Source of the DNA: Salinivirgaceae bacterium
GTDB taxonomy: Bacteria; Bacteroidota; Bacteroidia; Bacteroidales; SZUA-534
Length of the DNA stretch: 44,430 nt
Assembly (NCBI GenBank): GCA_016342715.1
Contig: JAEINW010000019.1
Location: forward strand, 1-44,430
Direction: 5' to 3'
Part shown: one piece after another, positions 28,829-38,500 of the stretch
How the letters are laid out: every line of letters starts with the position of its first letter
Numbering within the stretch: position 1 is the stretch's first letter
Translations under genes and position numbers: made by a program
The notes under the pieces: model-generated
The model's database searches: none
What the model was told of the DNA's origin: nothing
The model's input: the letters and a program-made list of their open reading frames with translations, nothing else

Positions 28829-30760
28829 ATGATGAAAAAAATACTACTATTATTTTCTGTAATGTTTTCTTTTATTGTTTCGTTTTCAAATACTTCTGAT
28901 TTAATAATTTCGGAATACATTGAAGGTAGTAACTTTAATAAAGCAATTGAACTATATAATGGAACAGGAGAAACCGTTGACTTGTCGAATTATATTTTAA
29001 AAAAAGCTTCAAATGGTGGAGACTGGACAGAGGAGGTTGAACTATCTGGTAGTCTTAATGATGGTGATGTATTTGTTATTTCAAGAAACGATGCAGATGC
29101 TGCTATTGTTGCAGTTACCGATTTTGAAAGCAGTGTTGTCATAAATTTTAATGGAAATGACGCTGTAGGCTTATTTAAAAATGGGATATTGATTGATGTT
29201 ATTGGAAATCCTAATTTAGCTGTTGATTTTGATGTGGCTGGTATAACTGCCGGAACTAAGGATCACACGCTGGTTAGAAAATCATCTATTACTAACCCAA
29301 ATAATAATTGGGAAGTTTCTGCAGGTACAAATACTGACGATTCTGAATGGATTGTTTACAACAAAGATGATTTCAATTATATTGGGTTTCATTCTGCTGA
29401 AGTAGTTTTATCAGACGCCACAGATATTTTGTCGTTTAATATAGAGTATCAATTGGAAGAGGAAGACATAAATGCAGAAACACATACTGTTGATATTAAA
29501 GTGTTATTTGGAACTGATATTTCTAATCTAATTCCAATATTTACAATATCCGATGGTGCTCTTGCAAGTCCGAGTTCTGGAGTTGCTCAAAATTTTTCTG
29601 CGCCTTTTGAATACTTGATTACTGCTGAAGATGGAACAACAACTCAAATTTGGACAGTTACAGTAAATATTTCGGAAGAGTTAAGCACTGAAGCGGAGAT
29701 CCTTACCTTTGTTTTGACTGATGAGCTTGGCAATGCTGAAATTAATTCTAGTGAGGCGACCATTTATTCAATAGTGCCTTGGGATACCGATTTAACAACA
29801 TTAACACCTGTAATAACTATTTCATCAGGTGCTCAAATAACTCCGACTGTCGCTCAAGACTTTTCTGCTCCTGTTGTGTACACAGTTACAGCTCAGGATG
29901 GAACAACCATTAAAGAATGGACGGTTACGGTTGTTAATGATGAAGAAGCTAGTTTAATCTCTATTCACGATATCCAATTTATTGAAAATGGAAATGATAG
30001 TCCTTACTTAGGTCAGAGTATTACAACAAAAGGTGTTGTGGCAGCAGTTGATTCGAAAGGGCTATATCTTCAAGATGGCGAAGGTGCCTGGAACGGAGTT
30101 TATGTTTACAAAGGAAGTGCACCTGAAGCAACTATTGGTGATTCAATTATTGTTGCAGGAGACATTGTTGAGTACCTGAATCTAACAGAAATATTAAATC
30201 CAGTAATTACCGTTTTAAATTCAGATAATTTAATTTCTGATCCAGTATCGACATCAATTGCTGAATTTAAGCAAGAAAAATACGAGGGTGTTTTAGTAAA
30301 TGTTAGTAATGTGATTTGTGTTGGAATAGTGGTTAATAATAATTGGAAAATTGCTGATTCTACAAATGACACATTAATTGTTAGAAATGGTATTTTTGTT
30401 TACGAACCAGAACTTGGACAAGTGTTTACTTCAATTATTGGTTTTAGCGGGCAGTTTAGTGATGATTATCAGTTATTCCCGAGAAGTGCTTCGGATGTTA
30501 TTACTTCTATTTCAAAAGCTGCAAAGCTTGAAAATATTGTTTTATATCCAAACCCAGTGAAATCATCATTAATTATCAATAATATAATTGATGTGTCGAA
30601 AATTTCAGTAACAAATATAATTGGTAAGTTAGTTTTTAGTGAAAATGTGAAAGAGGATACATTTATTTTAGATGTTTCTCAGTTTAAAAGTGGAATTTAT
30701 GTTGTGACATTTATTTCAGTAAATGGCGAAACACATTCAAAAAGAATAATTGTTGAATAA
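28829..30760 (+). CDS. T9SS-exported multidomain surface protein
   Basis: A 643-residue secreted protein. Domains in order: signal peptide (to about residue 20); a lamin-tail-type domain (LIISEYIEGSNFNKAIELYNGTG, about 23-185); two related beta-sandwich repeats of about 90 residues, each ending in an AEDGTT/AQDGTT...WTVTV motif (about 190-370); an OB-fold-like domain (about 373-555, GVVAAVDSKGLYLQDGEGAWNGVYVY). The T9SS type A sorting domain begins YPNPVKSS near residue 572. Lamin-tail and OB domains often accompany secreted nucleases, but no nuclease catalytic domain is seen. It is a likely client of the PorU/PorV/GldJ system encoded nearby. Confidence 0.82.
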   Translation: MMKKILLLFSVMFSFIVSFSNTSDLIISEYIEGSNFNKAIELYNGTGETVDLSNYILKKASNGGDWTEEVELSGSLNDGDVFVISRNDADAAIVAVTDFESSVVINFNGNDAVGLFKNGILIDVIGNPNLAVDFDVAGITAGTKDHTLVRKSSITNPNNNWEVSAGTNTDDSEWIVYNKDDFNYIGFHSAEVVLSDATDILSFNIEYQLEEEDINAETHTVDIKVLFGTDISNLIPIFTISDGALASPSSGVAQNFSAPFEYLITAEDGTTTQIWTVTVNISEELSTEAEILTFVLTDELGNAEINSSEATIYSIVPWDTDLTTLTPVITISSGAQITPTVAQDFSAPVVYTVTAQDGTTIKEWTVTVVNDEEASLISIHDIQFIENGNDSPYLGQSITTKGVVAAVDSKGLYLQDGEGAWNGVYVYKGSAPEATIGDSIIVAGDIVEYLNLTEILNPVITVLNSDNLISDPVSTSIAEFKQEKYEGVLVNVSNVICVGIVVNNNWKIADSTNDTLIVRNGIFVYEPELGQVFTSIIGFSGQFSDDYQLFPRSASDVITSISKAAKLENIVLYPNPVKSSLIINNIIDVSKISVTNIIGKLVFSENVKEDTFILDVSQFKSGIYVVTFISVNGETHSKRIIVE

Positions 30761-30780
30761 AAGATATTTATGAATCTTAT

Positions 30781-30810
30781 AAAAGGGTCTCAATAGGAGA
30801 CCCTTTTTTT
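30781..30810 (+). terminator. Intrinsic terminator after the T9SS cargo gene
   Basis: AAAAGGGTCTC pairs perfectly with GAGACCCTTTT over AATAG, followed by TTT. Confidence 0.92.
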
Positions 30811-30857
30811 ATGTTATGAAATTGTTTAGAATGCTACATTAAGCTGCTTCAAAAATG

Positions 30858-30865
30858 TAAATTTG
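30858..30865 (+). promoter_or_regulatory. -7 box TAAATTTG before hutU
   Basis: Exact TAnnTTTG match 24 bases before the ATG at 30890. No -33 box at the usual spacing. Confidence 0.5.
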
Positions 30866-30889
30866 TAACTTAATTTAAAACTATATATT

Positions 30890-32899
30890 ATGGATGTTAA
30901 ACAATTTCAACAGGCTGTATTAGAAGGCATTCCTGACGAGTTGCCAAAAGCCAAATCATACGATCCGTCTATTAATCATGCTCCTAAAAGGAAGGAAATT
31001 CTTTCAGCAAAAGAAAAAAAATTGGCTATTCAAAATGCCTTACGGTATTTTCCAGCAAAACAGCACAAAATATTGGCTAAAGAGTTTTACGAAGAACTTG
31101 AAAAATATGGCCGAATTTATATGTATCGTTTTCGTCCTGATTATGAAATTAAATCACGTCACTTTGAGGATTTTCCTCATCAATCGAAACAAGCGGCTGC
31201 AATTTTATTAATGATATTCAATAATTTAGATTATGCAGTAGCGCAGCATCCTCACGAGTTAATTACCTATGGTGGAAATGGTGCAGTTTTTCAAAACTGG
31301 GCTCAGTTTCGATTAGTGGTTAAGTATTTGGCAGAAATGACCGAAGATCAGACCTTAGCAATGTATTCAGGGCATCCTATGGGCTTATATCCTTCGCATA
31401 AAGATGCGCCTAGAGTTATTGTAACTAATGGTATGATGATACCAAATTATAGTAAGCCTGATGATTGGGAAAAATTTAATGCCTTAGGAGTTACTCAATA
31501 TGGTCAAATGACTGCTGGTTCATATATGTATATTGGACCCCAAGGAATTGTTCATGGTACAACGATTACCTTATTAAATGCAGGGAGAAAAATTTCAAAA
31601 CCTGGCGAAAGTATTCAAGGAAAACTTTTTATTACTTCAGGTTTAGGTGGAATGTCAGGTGCACAGCCCAAAGCGGCTAATATTGCTGGAGCGGTGTCTG
31701 TAACTGCTGAAATAAATCCCAAAGCTACTCATACGCGTCATAGTCAAGCTTGGGTCGATGAAGTTTTTGATAATTTAGATCAACTTATAGTAAGAGTTAG
31801 AGAAGCAAAAGAAAAGAAAGAGGTGGTTTCAATCGCTTATCAAGGAAACATAGTTGATGTTTGGGAGCGTTTTGCCAATGAAGATATTAAAGTAGACTTA
31901 GGCTCCGATCAAACATCCTTACATAATCCTTGGGCTGGGGGATACTATCCTGCGGGAGTAACATTTGAAGAGGCGAATGTAATGATGGCTGAACAACCTG
32001 ATGTATTCAAGGGAAAAGTTAAGGAAAGCTTACGTCGTCATGTGGCGGCAATTAATAAATGTGTTAACAAGTTTGATATGTACTTTTTCGATTACGGAAA
32101 TGCATTTTTACTTGAATCAAGTAGGGCAGGAGCAGATGTTTTAAACAAGGAGGGTGATTTTAAATATCCATCATACGTTCAGGATATTATGGGACCTATG
32201 TGCTTCGATTTTGGCTTTGGTCCCTTCCGTTGGGTATGTGCATCAAACGATCCCAAAGACTTGGCAATAACTGATAAAATTGCAAGTGATGCTCTTGAAG
32301 AATTAATGAAAGATGCTCCAGATGAGATTAAACAACAGTTGTCCGATAATATTCATTGGATAAAAGAGGCGGGTAAAAATAAAATGGTGGTGGGTTCTCA
32401 AGCAAGAATTTTATATGCCGATTGTGAGGGAAGAACAAAAATTGCGGCGGCGTTTAATAAAGCAATTGCCGACGGAATTTTATCAGCGCCCATTATTTTA
32501 GGAAGAGATCATCACGATGTTTCAGGAACCGATTCTCCATATAGAGAAACTTCAAATATTTATGATGGCTCTCAATTTACAGCCGATATGGCAATTCAAA
32601 ATGTTATTGGAGACTCATTTAGAGGAGCTACCTGGGTATCTATTCATAATGGTGGCGGTGTTGGTTGGGGCGAAGTGATAAACGGGGGGTTTGGAATGGT
32701 TTTAGATGGTTCTGACGATGCCGACAGAAGGCTGCGTTTAATGTTGAATTGGGACGTAAATAATGGTTTATCGCGTAGAAACTGGGCAAGAAATGAGGGA
32801 GCTATTTTTGCTATTAAAAGAGCAATGAAAGTAGAGCCTCTATTGAAGGTTACCATACCAAACTTGGTTGATGAACAAATACTTAATGAATTATTATAG
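30890..32899 (+). CDS. hutU: Urocanate hydratase
   Basis: A 669-residue urocanate hydratase, second enzyme of histidine degradation, which uses tightly bound NAD+ to convert urocanate to imidazolone propionate. Family segments are clear: YGGNGAVFQNWAQF, QMTAGSYMYIGPQGIVHGT, MCFDFGFGPFRWV (Cys near the active site) and DHHDVSGTDSPYRETSN. It is longer than the roughly 560-residue proteobacterial form, matching the longer variant found in Bacteroidota. It stands alone: no hutH, hutI or hutG is adjacent. Own promoter-like box upstream and terminator downstream. Confidence 0.95.
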   Translation: MDVKQFQQAVLEGIPDELPKAKSYDPSINHAPKRKEILSAKEKKLAIQNALRYFPAKQHKILAKEFYEELEKYGRIYMYRFRPDYEIKSRHFEDFPHQSKQAAAILLMIFNNLDYAVAQHPHELITYGGNGAVFQNWAQFRLVVKYLAEMTEDQTLAMYSGHPMGLYPSHKDAPRVIVTNGMMIPNYSKPDDWEKFNALGVTQYGQMTAGSYMYIGPQGIVHGTTITLLNAGRKISKPGESIQGKLFITSGLGGMSGAQPKAANIAGAVSVTAEINPKATHTRHSQAWVDEVFDNLDQLIVRVREAKEKKEVVSIAYQGNIVDVWERFANEDIKVDLGSDQTSLHNPWAGGYYPAGVTFEEANVMMAEQPDVFKGKVKESLRRHVAAINKCVNKFDMYFFDYGNAFLLESSRAGADVLNKEGDFKYPSYVQDIMGPMCFDFGFGPFRWVCASNDPKDLAITDKIASDALEELMKDAPDEIKQQLSDNIHWIKEAGKNKMVVGSQARILYADCEGRTKIAAAFNKAIADGILSAPIILGRDHHDVSGTDSPYRETSNIYDGSQFTADMAIQNVIGDSFRGATWVSIHNGGGVGWGEVINGGFGMVLDGSDDADRRLRLMLNWDVNNGLSRRNWARNEGAIFAIKRAMKVEPLLKVTIPNLVDEQILNELL

Positions 32900-32905
32900 T
32901 TTATG

Positions 32906-32930
32906 AAAGGAGTCAAATGGCTCCTTTTTT
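32906..32930 (+). terminator. Intrinsic terminator after hutU
   Basis: AAAGGAGTC pairs with GGCTCCTTT (one G-T) over AAAT, followed by TTT. Confidence 0.9.
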
Positions 32931-32953
32931 GTATCTTTAGAAAAAGAAATTAA

Positions 32954-33349
32954 ATGAAAACAAAATCCCTTTTAATTATTTTCATAGTTGCTATTTTATT
33001 TTCTTGTAAGAAAAAAGATGAGGAGCGTACAAGTATTTTAGGATCATGGAATTGCGAGCATTTCTCTGATATTAATGGACAGAAAGTTTATCAGGCAAGT
33101 ATTACCAGTTCACCTTTGTTCGACTCTTTATATGTAATTTCTAATTTTCATAATTTTGGAATTAATGAAGAAGATCAGGTTTATTTCTCAAAAAATGCAA
33201 ATGGAGAATTAATTCTTGACTTTTTCGGAAATAGCCAAATTCAAGTTGCTGGAAAAGGTATAGTAGCTGATGATTTTTCAAAAATCACTTGGACTTATAC
33301 CGTTGATAATGGAACTGCTTTTGAAACTGTTGATGCAATCTATCATTAA
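32954..33349 (+). CDS. Small lipoprotein, unknown function
   Basis: A 131-residue lipoprotein with lipobox LFSC (Cys18). The residues after Cys, KKKDEE, resemble the charged lipoprotein export signal that sends Bacteroidota lipoproteins to the cell surface. The mature part (ILGSWNCEHF... beta-rich, about 110 residues) suggests a small lipocalin-like barrel, but I recognise no family. Its last four bases overlap the end of the convergent thioredoxin-like gene. Confidence 0.75.
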   Translation: MKTKSLLIIFIVAILFSCKKKDEERTSILGSWNCEHFSDINGQKVYQASITSSPLFDSLYVISNFHNFGINEEDQVYFSKNANGELILDFFGNSQIQVAGKGIVADDFSKITWTYTVDNGTAFETVDAIYH

Positions 33350-33675
33350 TTAAATATAAGATTATAGGGTCTTTGAACTAAATCGGATAGCTCTTGAATA
33401 CCGAAAGATCGGGCTTTTCTAAATGATTCTTTCCCTTCAAAATATACCACAATAACAGGAACCGTAAATATTGAATTTGCGGCTGATAGTTCCGGGTATT
33501 TTTCAACATCGACATAAACAAGTTTGAATTTAGGAAATGTTGTAGTAAAATGTTCTGTTATTTTTGGTTTTAATACCTTACAAACATTACATTTTTCATG
33601 TGAAAAATAGGCCAGAATGGCAATGTTTTCTTTTAATACAGCATTAAATTCTTCAATAGTAGAAATTTTATCCAT
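33346..33675 (-). CDS. Thioredoxin-family protein with CNVC active site
   Basis: A 109-residue cytoplasmic thioredoxin-fold protein. The redox motif is Cys29-Asn-Val-Cys32 (EKCNVCK) instead of the usual WCGPC; the cis-proline is Pro73 (TVPVIVV). It lacks a signal peptide and the Trp before the first Cys. It could be a thiol reductase of restricted specificity; the partner is unknown. It overlaps the 3' end of ispF by eight bases, so the two are translationally linked, and overlaps the convergent lipoprotein by four. Confidence 0.85.
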   Translation of the reverse strand: MDKISTIEEFNAVLKENIAILAYFSHEKCNVCKVLKPKITEHFTTTFPKFKLVYVDVEKYPELSAANSIFTVPVIVVYFEGKESFRKARSFGIQELSDLVQRPYNLIFN

Positions 33676-34153
33676 TTTGTTTTTCTATTAAAACGGTGGC
33701 ATAGGCTGAAATTCCTTCTTCACGGCCTTCAAAACCTAACTTTTCGGTTGTGGTTGCTTTAATTGAAAGATCTTCAATAGCAATGTTGCAAGTTTTAGCT
33801 AAAACTTTCTGCATTTCAGGAATGTAATCTTTAATCTTGGGTTTTTGTAAGCAAATTGTGCTGTCAATATTACCTATTGCAAAGCCTTTTTCTGTAATTA
33901 GTTCAATGGTTTGTTTTAGTATTTTTTTACTGTCAATTCCTTTTAATGTAGGGTCAGTATCTGGAAAATGAAAACCAATGTCTCGCATATTTGCTGCTCC
34001 AAGAAGCGCATCGCAAATAGCATGTATTAAGGTGTCACCATCAGAATGACCTAATGAACCTTTTGAATGTGGAATCTCGATACCTCCGATAGTTAATGGA
34101 AGATTTTCTTTTAATTGATGAACATCAAAACCAAAACCAACTTTTATTTTCAT
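33668..34153 (-). CDS. ispF: 2-C-methyl-D-erythritol 2,4-cyclodiphosphate synthase
   Basis: A 161-residue enzyme of the non-mevalonate isoprenoid (MEP) pathway, a trimer in the cytoplasm. The zinc ligands Asp10, His12 (GFDVHQL) and His44 are present, with the family stretch SLGHSDGDTLIHAICDALLGA and the C-terminal ATTTEKLGFEGREEGI. It precedes the thioredoxin-like gene. Its promoter is not clear; the porV terminator lies just upstream. Confidence 0.97.
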   Translation of the reverse strand: MKIKVGFGFDVHQLKENLPLTIGGIEIPHSKGSLGHSDGDTLIHAICDALLGAANMRDIGFHFPDTDPTLKGIDSKKILKQTIELITEKGFAIGNIDSTICLQKPKIKDYIPEMQKVLAKTCNIAIEDLSIKATTTEKLGFEGREEGISAYATVLIEKQNG

Positions 34154-34173
34154 TTGTGTATTATTAATAATAT

Positions 34174-34203
34174 AAAAAAAAAGTATGCTCTTACGAGCAT
34201 ACT
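34174..34203 (-). terminator. Intrinsic terminator after porV
   Basis: On the minus strand AGTATGCTC pairs perfectly with GAGCATACT over GTAA and is followed by nine T. It separates porV from ispF. Confidence 0.92.
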
Positions 34204-34227
34204 AAAGATATCAATTTTATGAATGTA

Positions 34228-35457
34228 TTATTGATTTGTAAAGCTTTCTAAATCAAATATTAATGAAAAGCGCCATGTGTTTGAAAGTGGACTATTGTTA
34301 AAATTACCTGCAGGAACCAAGTAAGAAAAATCAAGACCAAAAACGTTCATTTTTAATCCAACACCCGCTGTAAAATATTTTCGGTTTCCTTTAGTTGCAT
34401 GTTCATAAAAATATCCGGCTCTAACCGCAAATTGCTTGGCATACCAGTATTCCAAACCAACTGCATAACTTATTTCATGCAATTCTTCCTTACCACCACC
34501 GGGGGCATCGTAAAACGATTGTACCATTCCTTGTACAATGGCAACATCATTGTCTTTACCTTCCTTAATTTCTTCACCTGAGACAGTTACAACCGTTCCG
34601 TCGGGTTTAATTTCATCTCTTATGTAATATACTGGAGGAGTTGGCACTAATAATTTGTTGACATCAAAAGTGGCTGTAATGCTGTTGTAATCATCTAAAT
34701 GTAAGGTACCTGCTCCACCAATCCGAAGGTTGGTAGGTATAAAATTCTTTTCATCTTCGGTATAACCTAGTTTTGCACCTACATTTGAAATATTAAAACC
34801 AGCTGCCCAGTTTCCATCATAACCACCAACAGTCATTTTATTTGTATAATATCCATTAACATCTATGGCAACAGTTTTTCCTGCACTAACAGTTTTTTCT
34901 CCAGCGGCAGTGCCTCCTGTTAAATTAGAGTAAATGAACCTTCCAACAACTCCCAGAGCAAAATTTTCAGAAAGTTTCCTATTGTAGGAGGCATCCAAAG
35001 CAAACTCGTGGGGTGAAAAATCTCCAATTTTTTCATTTGATTCATCGGTAAAAGTTATATTACCCATTGTAAAATAACGTAAACTAGCACCAATGGTTTG
35101 ATTTTTATCTATCTGGTAATAACCTGCCAAGTATGCTAAGTTAATATCATCTACTAATTTTTTAAGCCAAGGAGTGTACGACATGGTTGCTCCCATTGGG
35201 GATTCAATAAAAGCTAATTTTGATGAATTCCAATGTTGCGAATATACATCGGGTGATAGGGCAACCCCTGCATCACCCATGGCTCCTGATCGTGAATCGG
35301 GGGCTATCATTAAAAACGGAACCGATGTGGTAATAGCATTTAGCTCTTTGCTATAATCTTGACCAAGTGTTTGATTCGCATTCGGTGGATCACCTGCTTT
35401 TACATTAAATGTTACCAATATTGATAGTGTAAATACGCTTAAAATTATTTTTTTCAT
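34228..35457 (-). CDS. porV: Type IX secretion outer-membrane protein PorV
   Basis: A 409-residue outer-membrane beta-barrel with a signal peptide (cleavage near VKA, residue 21). The start of the mature part, AITTSVPFLMIAPDSRSGAMGDAGVA, is the PorV/LptO signature. PorV accepts T9SS cargo from the SprA translocon and passes it to PorU for sorting-domain removal and anchoring. It lies just downstream of porU in the same direction but has its own -7 box and terminator. Confidence 0.93.
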   Translation of the reverse strand: MKKIILSVFTLSILVTFNVKAGDPPNANQTLGQDYSKELNAITTSVPFLMIAPDSRSGAMGDAGVALSPDVYSQHWNSSKLAFIESPMGATMSYTPWLKKLVDDINLAYLAGYYQIDKNQTIGASLRYFTMGNITFTDESNEKIGDFSPHEFALDASYNRKLSENFALGVVGRFIYSNLTGGTAAGEKTVSAGKTVAIDVNGYYTNKMTVGGYDGNWAAGFNISNVGAKLGYTEDEKNFIPTNLRIGGAGTLHLDDYNSITATFDVNKLLVPTPPVYYIRDEIKPDGTVVTVSGEEIKEGKDNDVAIVQGMVQSFYDAPGGGKEELHEISYAVGLEYWYAKQFAVRAGYFYEHATKGNRKYFTAGVGLKMNVFGLDFSYLVPAGNFNNSPLSNTWRFSLIFDLESFTNQ

Positions 35458-35471
35458 TTTATATTTTTTTG

Positions 35472-35479
35472 CAAATTTA
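35472..35479 (-). promoter_or_regulatory. -7 box TAAATTTG for porV
   Basis: Exact TAnnTTTG match on the minus strand, 14 bases before the porV ATG. Confidence 0.5.
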
Positions 35480-35508
35480 GAAATACAAACTATTAATTTT
35501 CAATTTTA

Positions 35509-38500
35509 TTATCTAAAAATCATCAATTTTGATGATTTAGTTGTTTTTTGTCCATTTTCAAGCTCCATTACCGCAGTATAAATATAAACACCATTAGCTA
35601 ATTTCGCCCCATTATTACTTGTTCCATTCCAATATATAGGTTCACTTTGGAATCCTGCTTGGTAAAAATCTTGTTCAATGGTAGTCACTTCATTACCCAT
35701 AATGTCAAAAACTGATATTTTAACCTTGAAGGTTTGATTTGCTTGGTTATGTTCAAAAATAAAACTTGTTTGCTCGCCAACTGGGTTGGGATTATTTCGT
35801 AGGTTGTTTATTGATATTTCATTTTTATCATGAACCGTAAAACTAATTTCAGCTGTTGATGAATTGTTGTAAATATCCCATACTTTTAATGTTAAGGTGT
35901 GATCGCCGGTCGTAATATTTGATAAAGGATAATTGATTTTGCCTTGATTATATTTATTTAAATCACCGGTGTAAAACGAGTTTAAATTAAAAATGTTATC
36001 TTGATTATTGTCAAGTAATAAGGTAATATTATGGCCAAATCCATTACCCGTTGTATTTATACCATTTTCATCCTTTATATGTGCAATTAATATTGGATTT
36101 TCATTTGCTGTTCCACCATTGGTAAAAAGCGTATCATTTAAAAAAAGTTCAATATCTGGTCCATAATAATCGATACCTGCATTTTCGTTATTACCTCCAA
36201 TAATAATATCTGAGGTTTGACCAATTGCCTCGTAGGATTCTATGGCAGCATAAAGGCTGATTTTTCCATTTCCAAAGGAATAATTGATATCTTTTGGAAT
36301 AATAAAATCAAAATCGAAAAAGCCTTGAGTTATTGAGGCTTTGCCTTTATATAGTATGGAGTTTTGTAATTCAAAATTAATTACACCATTATCCAGGCCG
36401 TAGGTTGATAATGTTTTTGCCTTATCAAACACTGAAATATATAATTCGCCATTCTCACCTACAATATTATCGTCAGAATCTGTAATGTATCCTTTTATGT
36501 TGGCTTTTTCCAGAGCATTTAAGGTGTCAATTACAAATTTTATTTTTAAAGGACTAAGGTCTATTTCCTGTGATTCTGATTCGTTTTGCGAAATATTATA
36601 GTTGTTATTTATTTGACTTATGTTAATAGTATTTGCAGGTATCGCAAGTTTTAAGGCTGGGTCGCCTAACAATGAAAAATTACGTTTGTTTGTGCCAGAG
36701 GTTTTAACTTTTGCAATTCTAATTATATCCCCAAGTCTTAAATTTGGATCAAATACTGTATTGAAAAAGTTTGTATTTAAATCATGATTTTGTCCAGAGT
36801 AAACTACCCTTGTTGTAGTTAAGGCAGCAATTCCACCACCGTTTTCACTTAATAGTAACCATTCTCCAAACGAAGTTATTTCGTAATCATCAAACCTTCC
36901 AACTTCACAACTGGCTGTCACAAAAATGGGTAAAGTATTTTTGTTGTTCCAATTTTTGACATCATTTGTCGAAAGAATCTCTTCATGAGCCAAAATTCTA
37001 GGATTGCCATGTCCTACATAGTCAATTATAAATGCACCTTGTTCAATTTGTTCATTAATAGCAGTGGTTACATCAGGAGCTCTTTGTCCAGCAGGTGTCG
37101 ATATTTGTTGGTAAGCATCCAAATATATTTTATTTACATTATATTCTGGATGATTTGTATTCACATCTCTTGCTATTTCATCAGCATCCAACATATGCCG
37201 TCCACTATCAGCGTCGTCGCCAATAAAACAAATTCTTGTTTTCCAATCTCCCATCGATTCAGGGGACATGTAAATATTAATTTTATCAATCATTAATTGC
37301 GCTTGTTCAGCTGTTTGAACGGGAAAACGTCCAATACCGATATCAAGACTTCCTGTAGCACCGCCTTCATTAAAATCTAATAAGCCATAAAAATCGTCGC
37401 TAACATAGCTGGTTGTACTAATTAACGATTCTTCACTCTGATAGGTAGGAATATAATTCGAATTCGAGCCGCTTGCTGTTTTATTGTCATAAGAACCATC
37501 GCCAAACAATAACAAATATTTAAGCATATCATCTTCATTGGAACTTCTGCTATAAAGCATTCTCATAAAATTTCGTATGGCTGAAATATCAGGAGTTCCT
37601 GAAGAAAATTCATTGTAAATAACACTGGGTGTAGCCACATATACAGAAAGTCCATCCTTGTCTCTATGGATTTGAGCTAATTCATTAGCATAAGTTAAAA
37701 ATTTTGGATGCGTAACAATTATCATATCATATAAACCAATACCATGTAGATTTTGGTTTTCAACTTTTCCCAAATCGGAGCCAGATATTGTTGGAGTTAA
37801 ATAAGATGATCCATTAAATGCAACAAATTCTTTCAAGGTATCGCTTTGAGACTTGAATTTTACACCTTCAGAATTTGAAGTAGTACTTATTTCAATTGGA
37901 TAAACTGGGTTTGTAATATCCCAAACGGTAATTGGGTTTGAACTGTTTTCTAAAGTAAATTGAGCAATACTATTTTCGCTTACTGAGTTTTTATCTCTAA
38001 AAAGTAGTTGGCCATTTTTAAGAGCTAGTTTTTCACGGGCATTTAAGCACACATAATTTAAATAACCTTCAGTGGATGAATTACCTAATTTAAAAGAAAT
38101 ATTTAAATTTATATTTGTACTACTTGAATTTATTTCAAAGGTTTTACTATATTCATAAGCATATGTGTGGTTACCATATACACCTGTAATATTAATGCTT
38201 CCAATGGATGAGTTATCTTTTATGAATGAAAAATAGGATAGCGGGCTACCTGCTTCTCTATGACCAGCAACATTGCTTCTGATTTTTATTTTTTCTTCAG
38301 TTAATAAATTTGGAAAATTAAAGTTTAGTTCAATATTTTCACCAGGTCTAAATTTTTCTCCGTACCAGGTTCTACCTGTTTTAATTAAATTATACTTATC
38401 AATTTCGTGACATAAATAGCTGTCAAAACTGGTGGTTGAATAAGTAGGAGTTAAATTATTATTGTCGACTCCTGCTATCCGAAGCCCTTTGCCTAAATCG

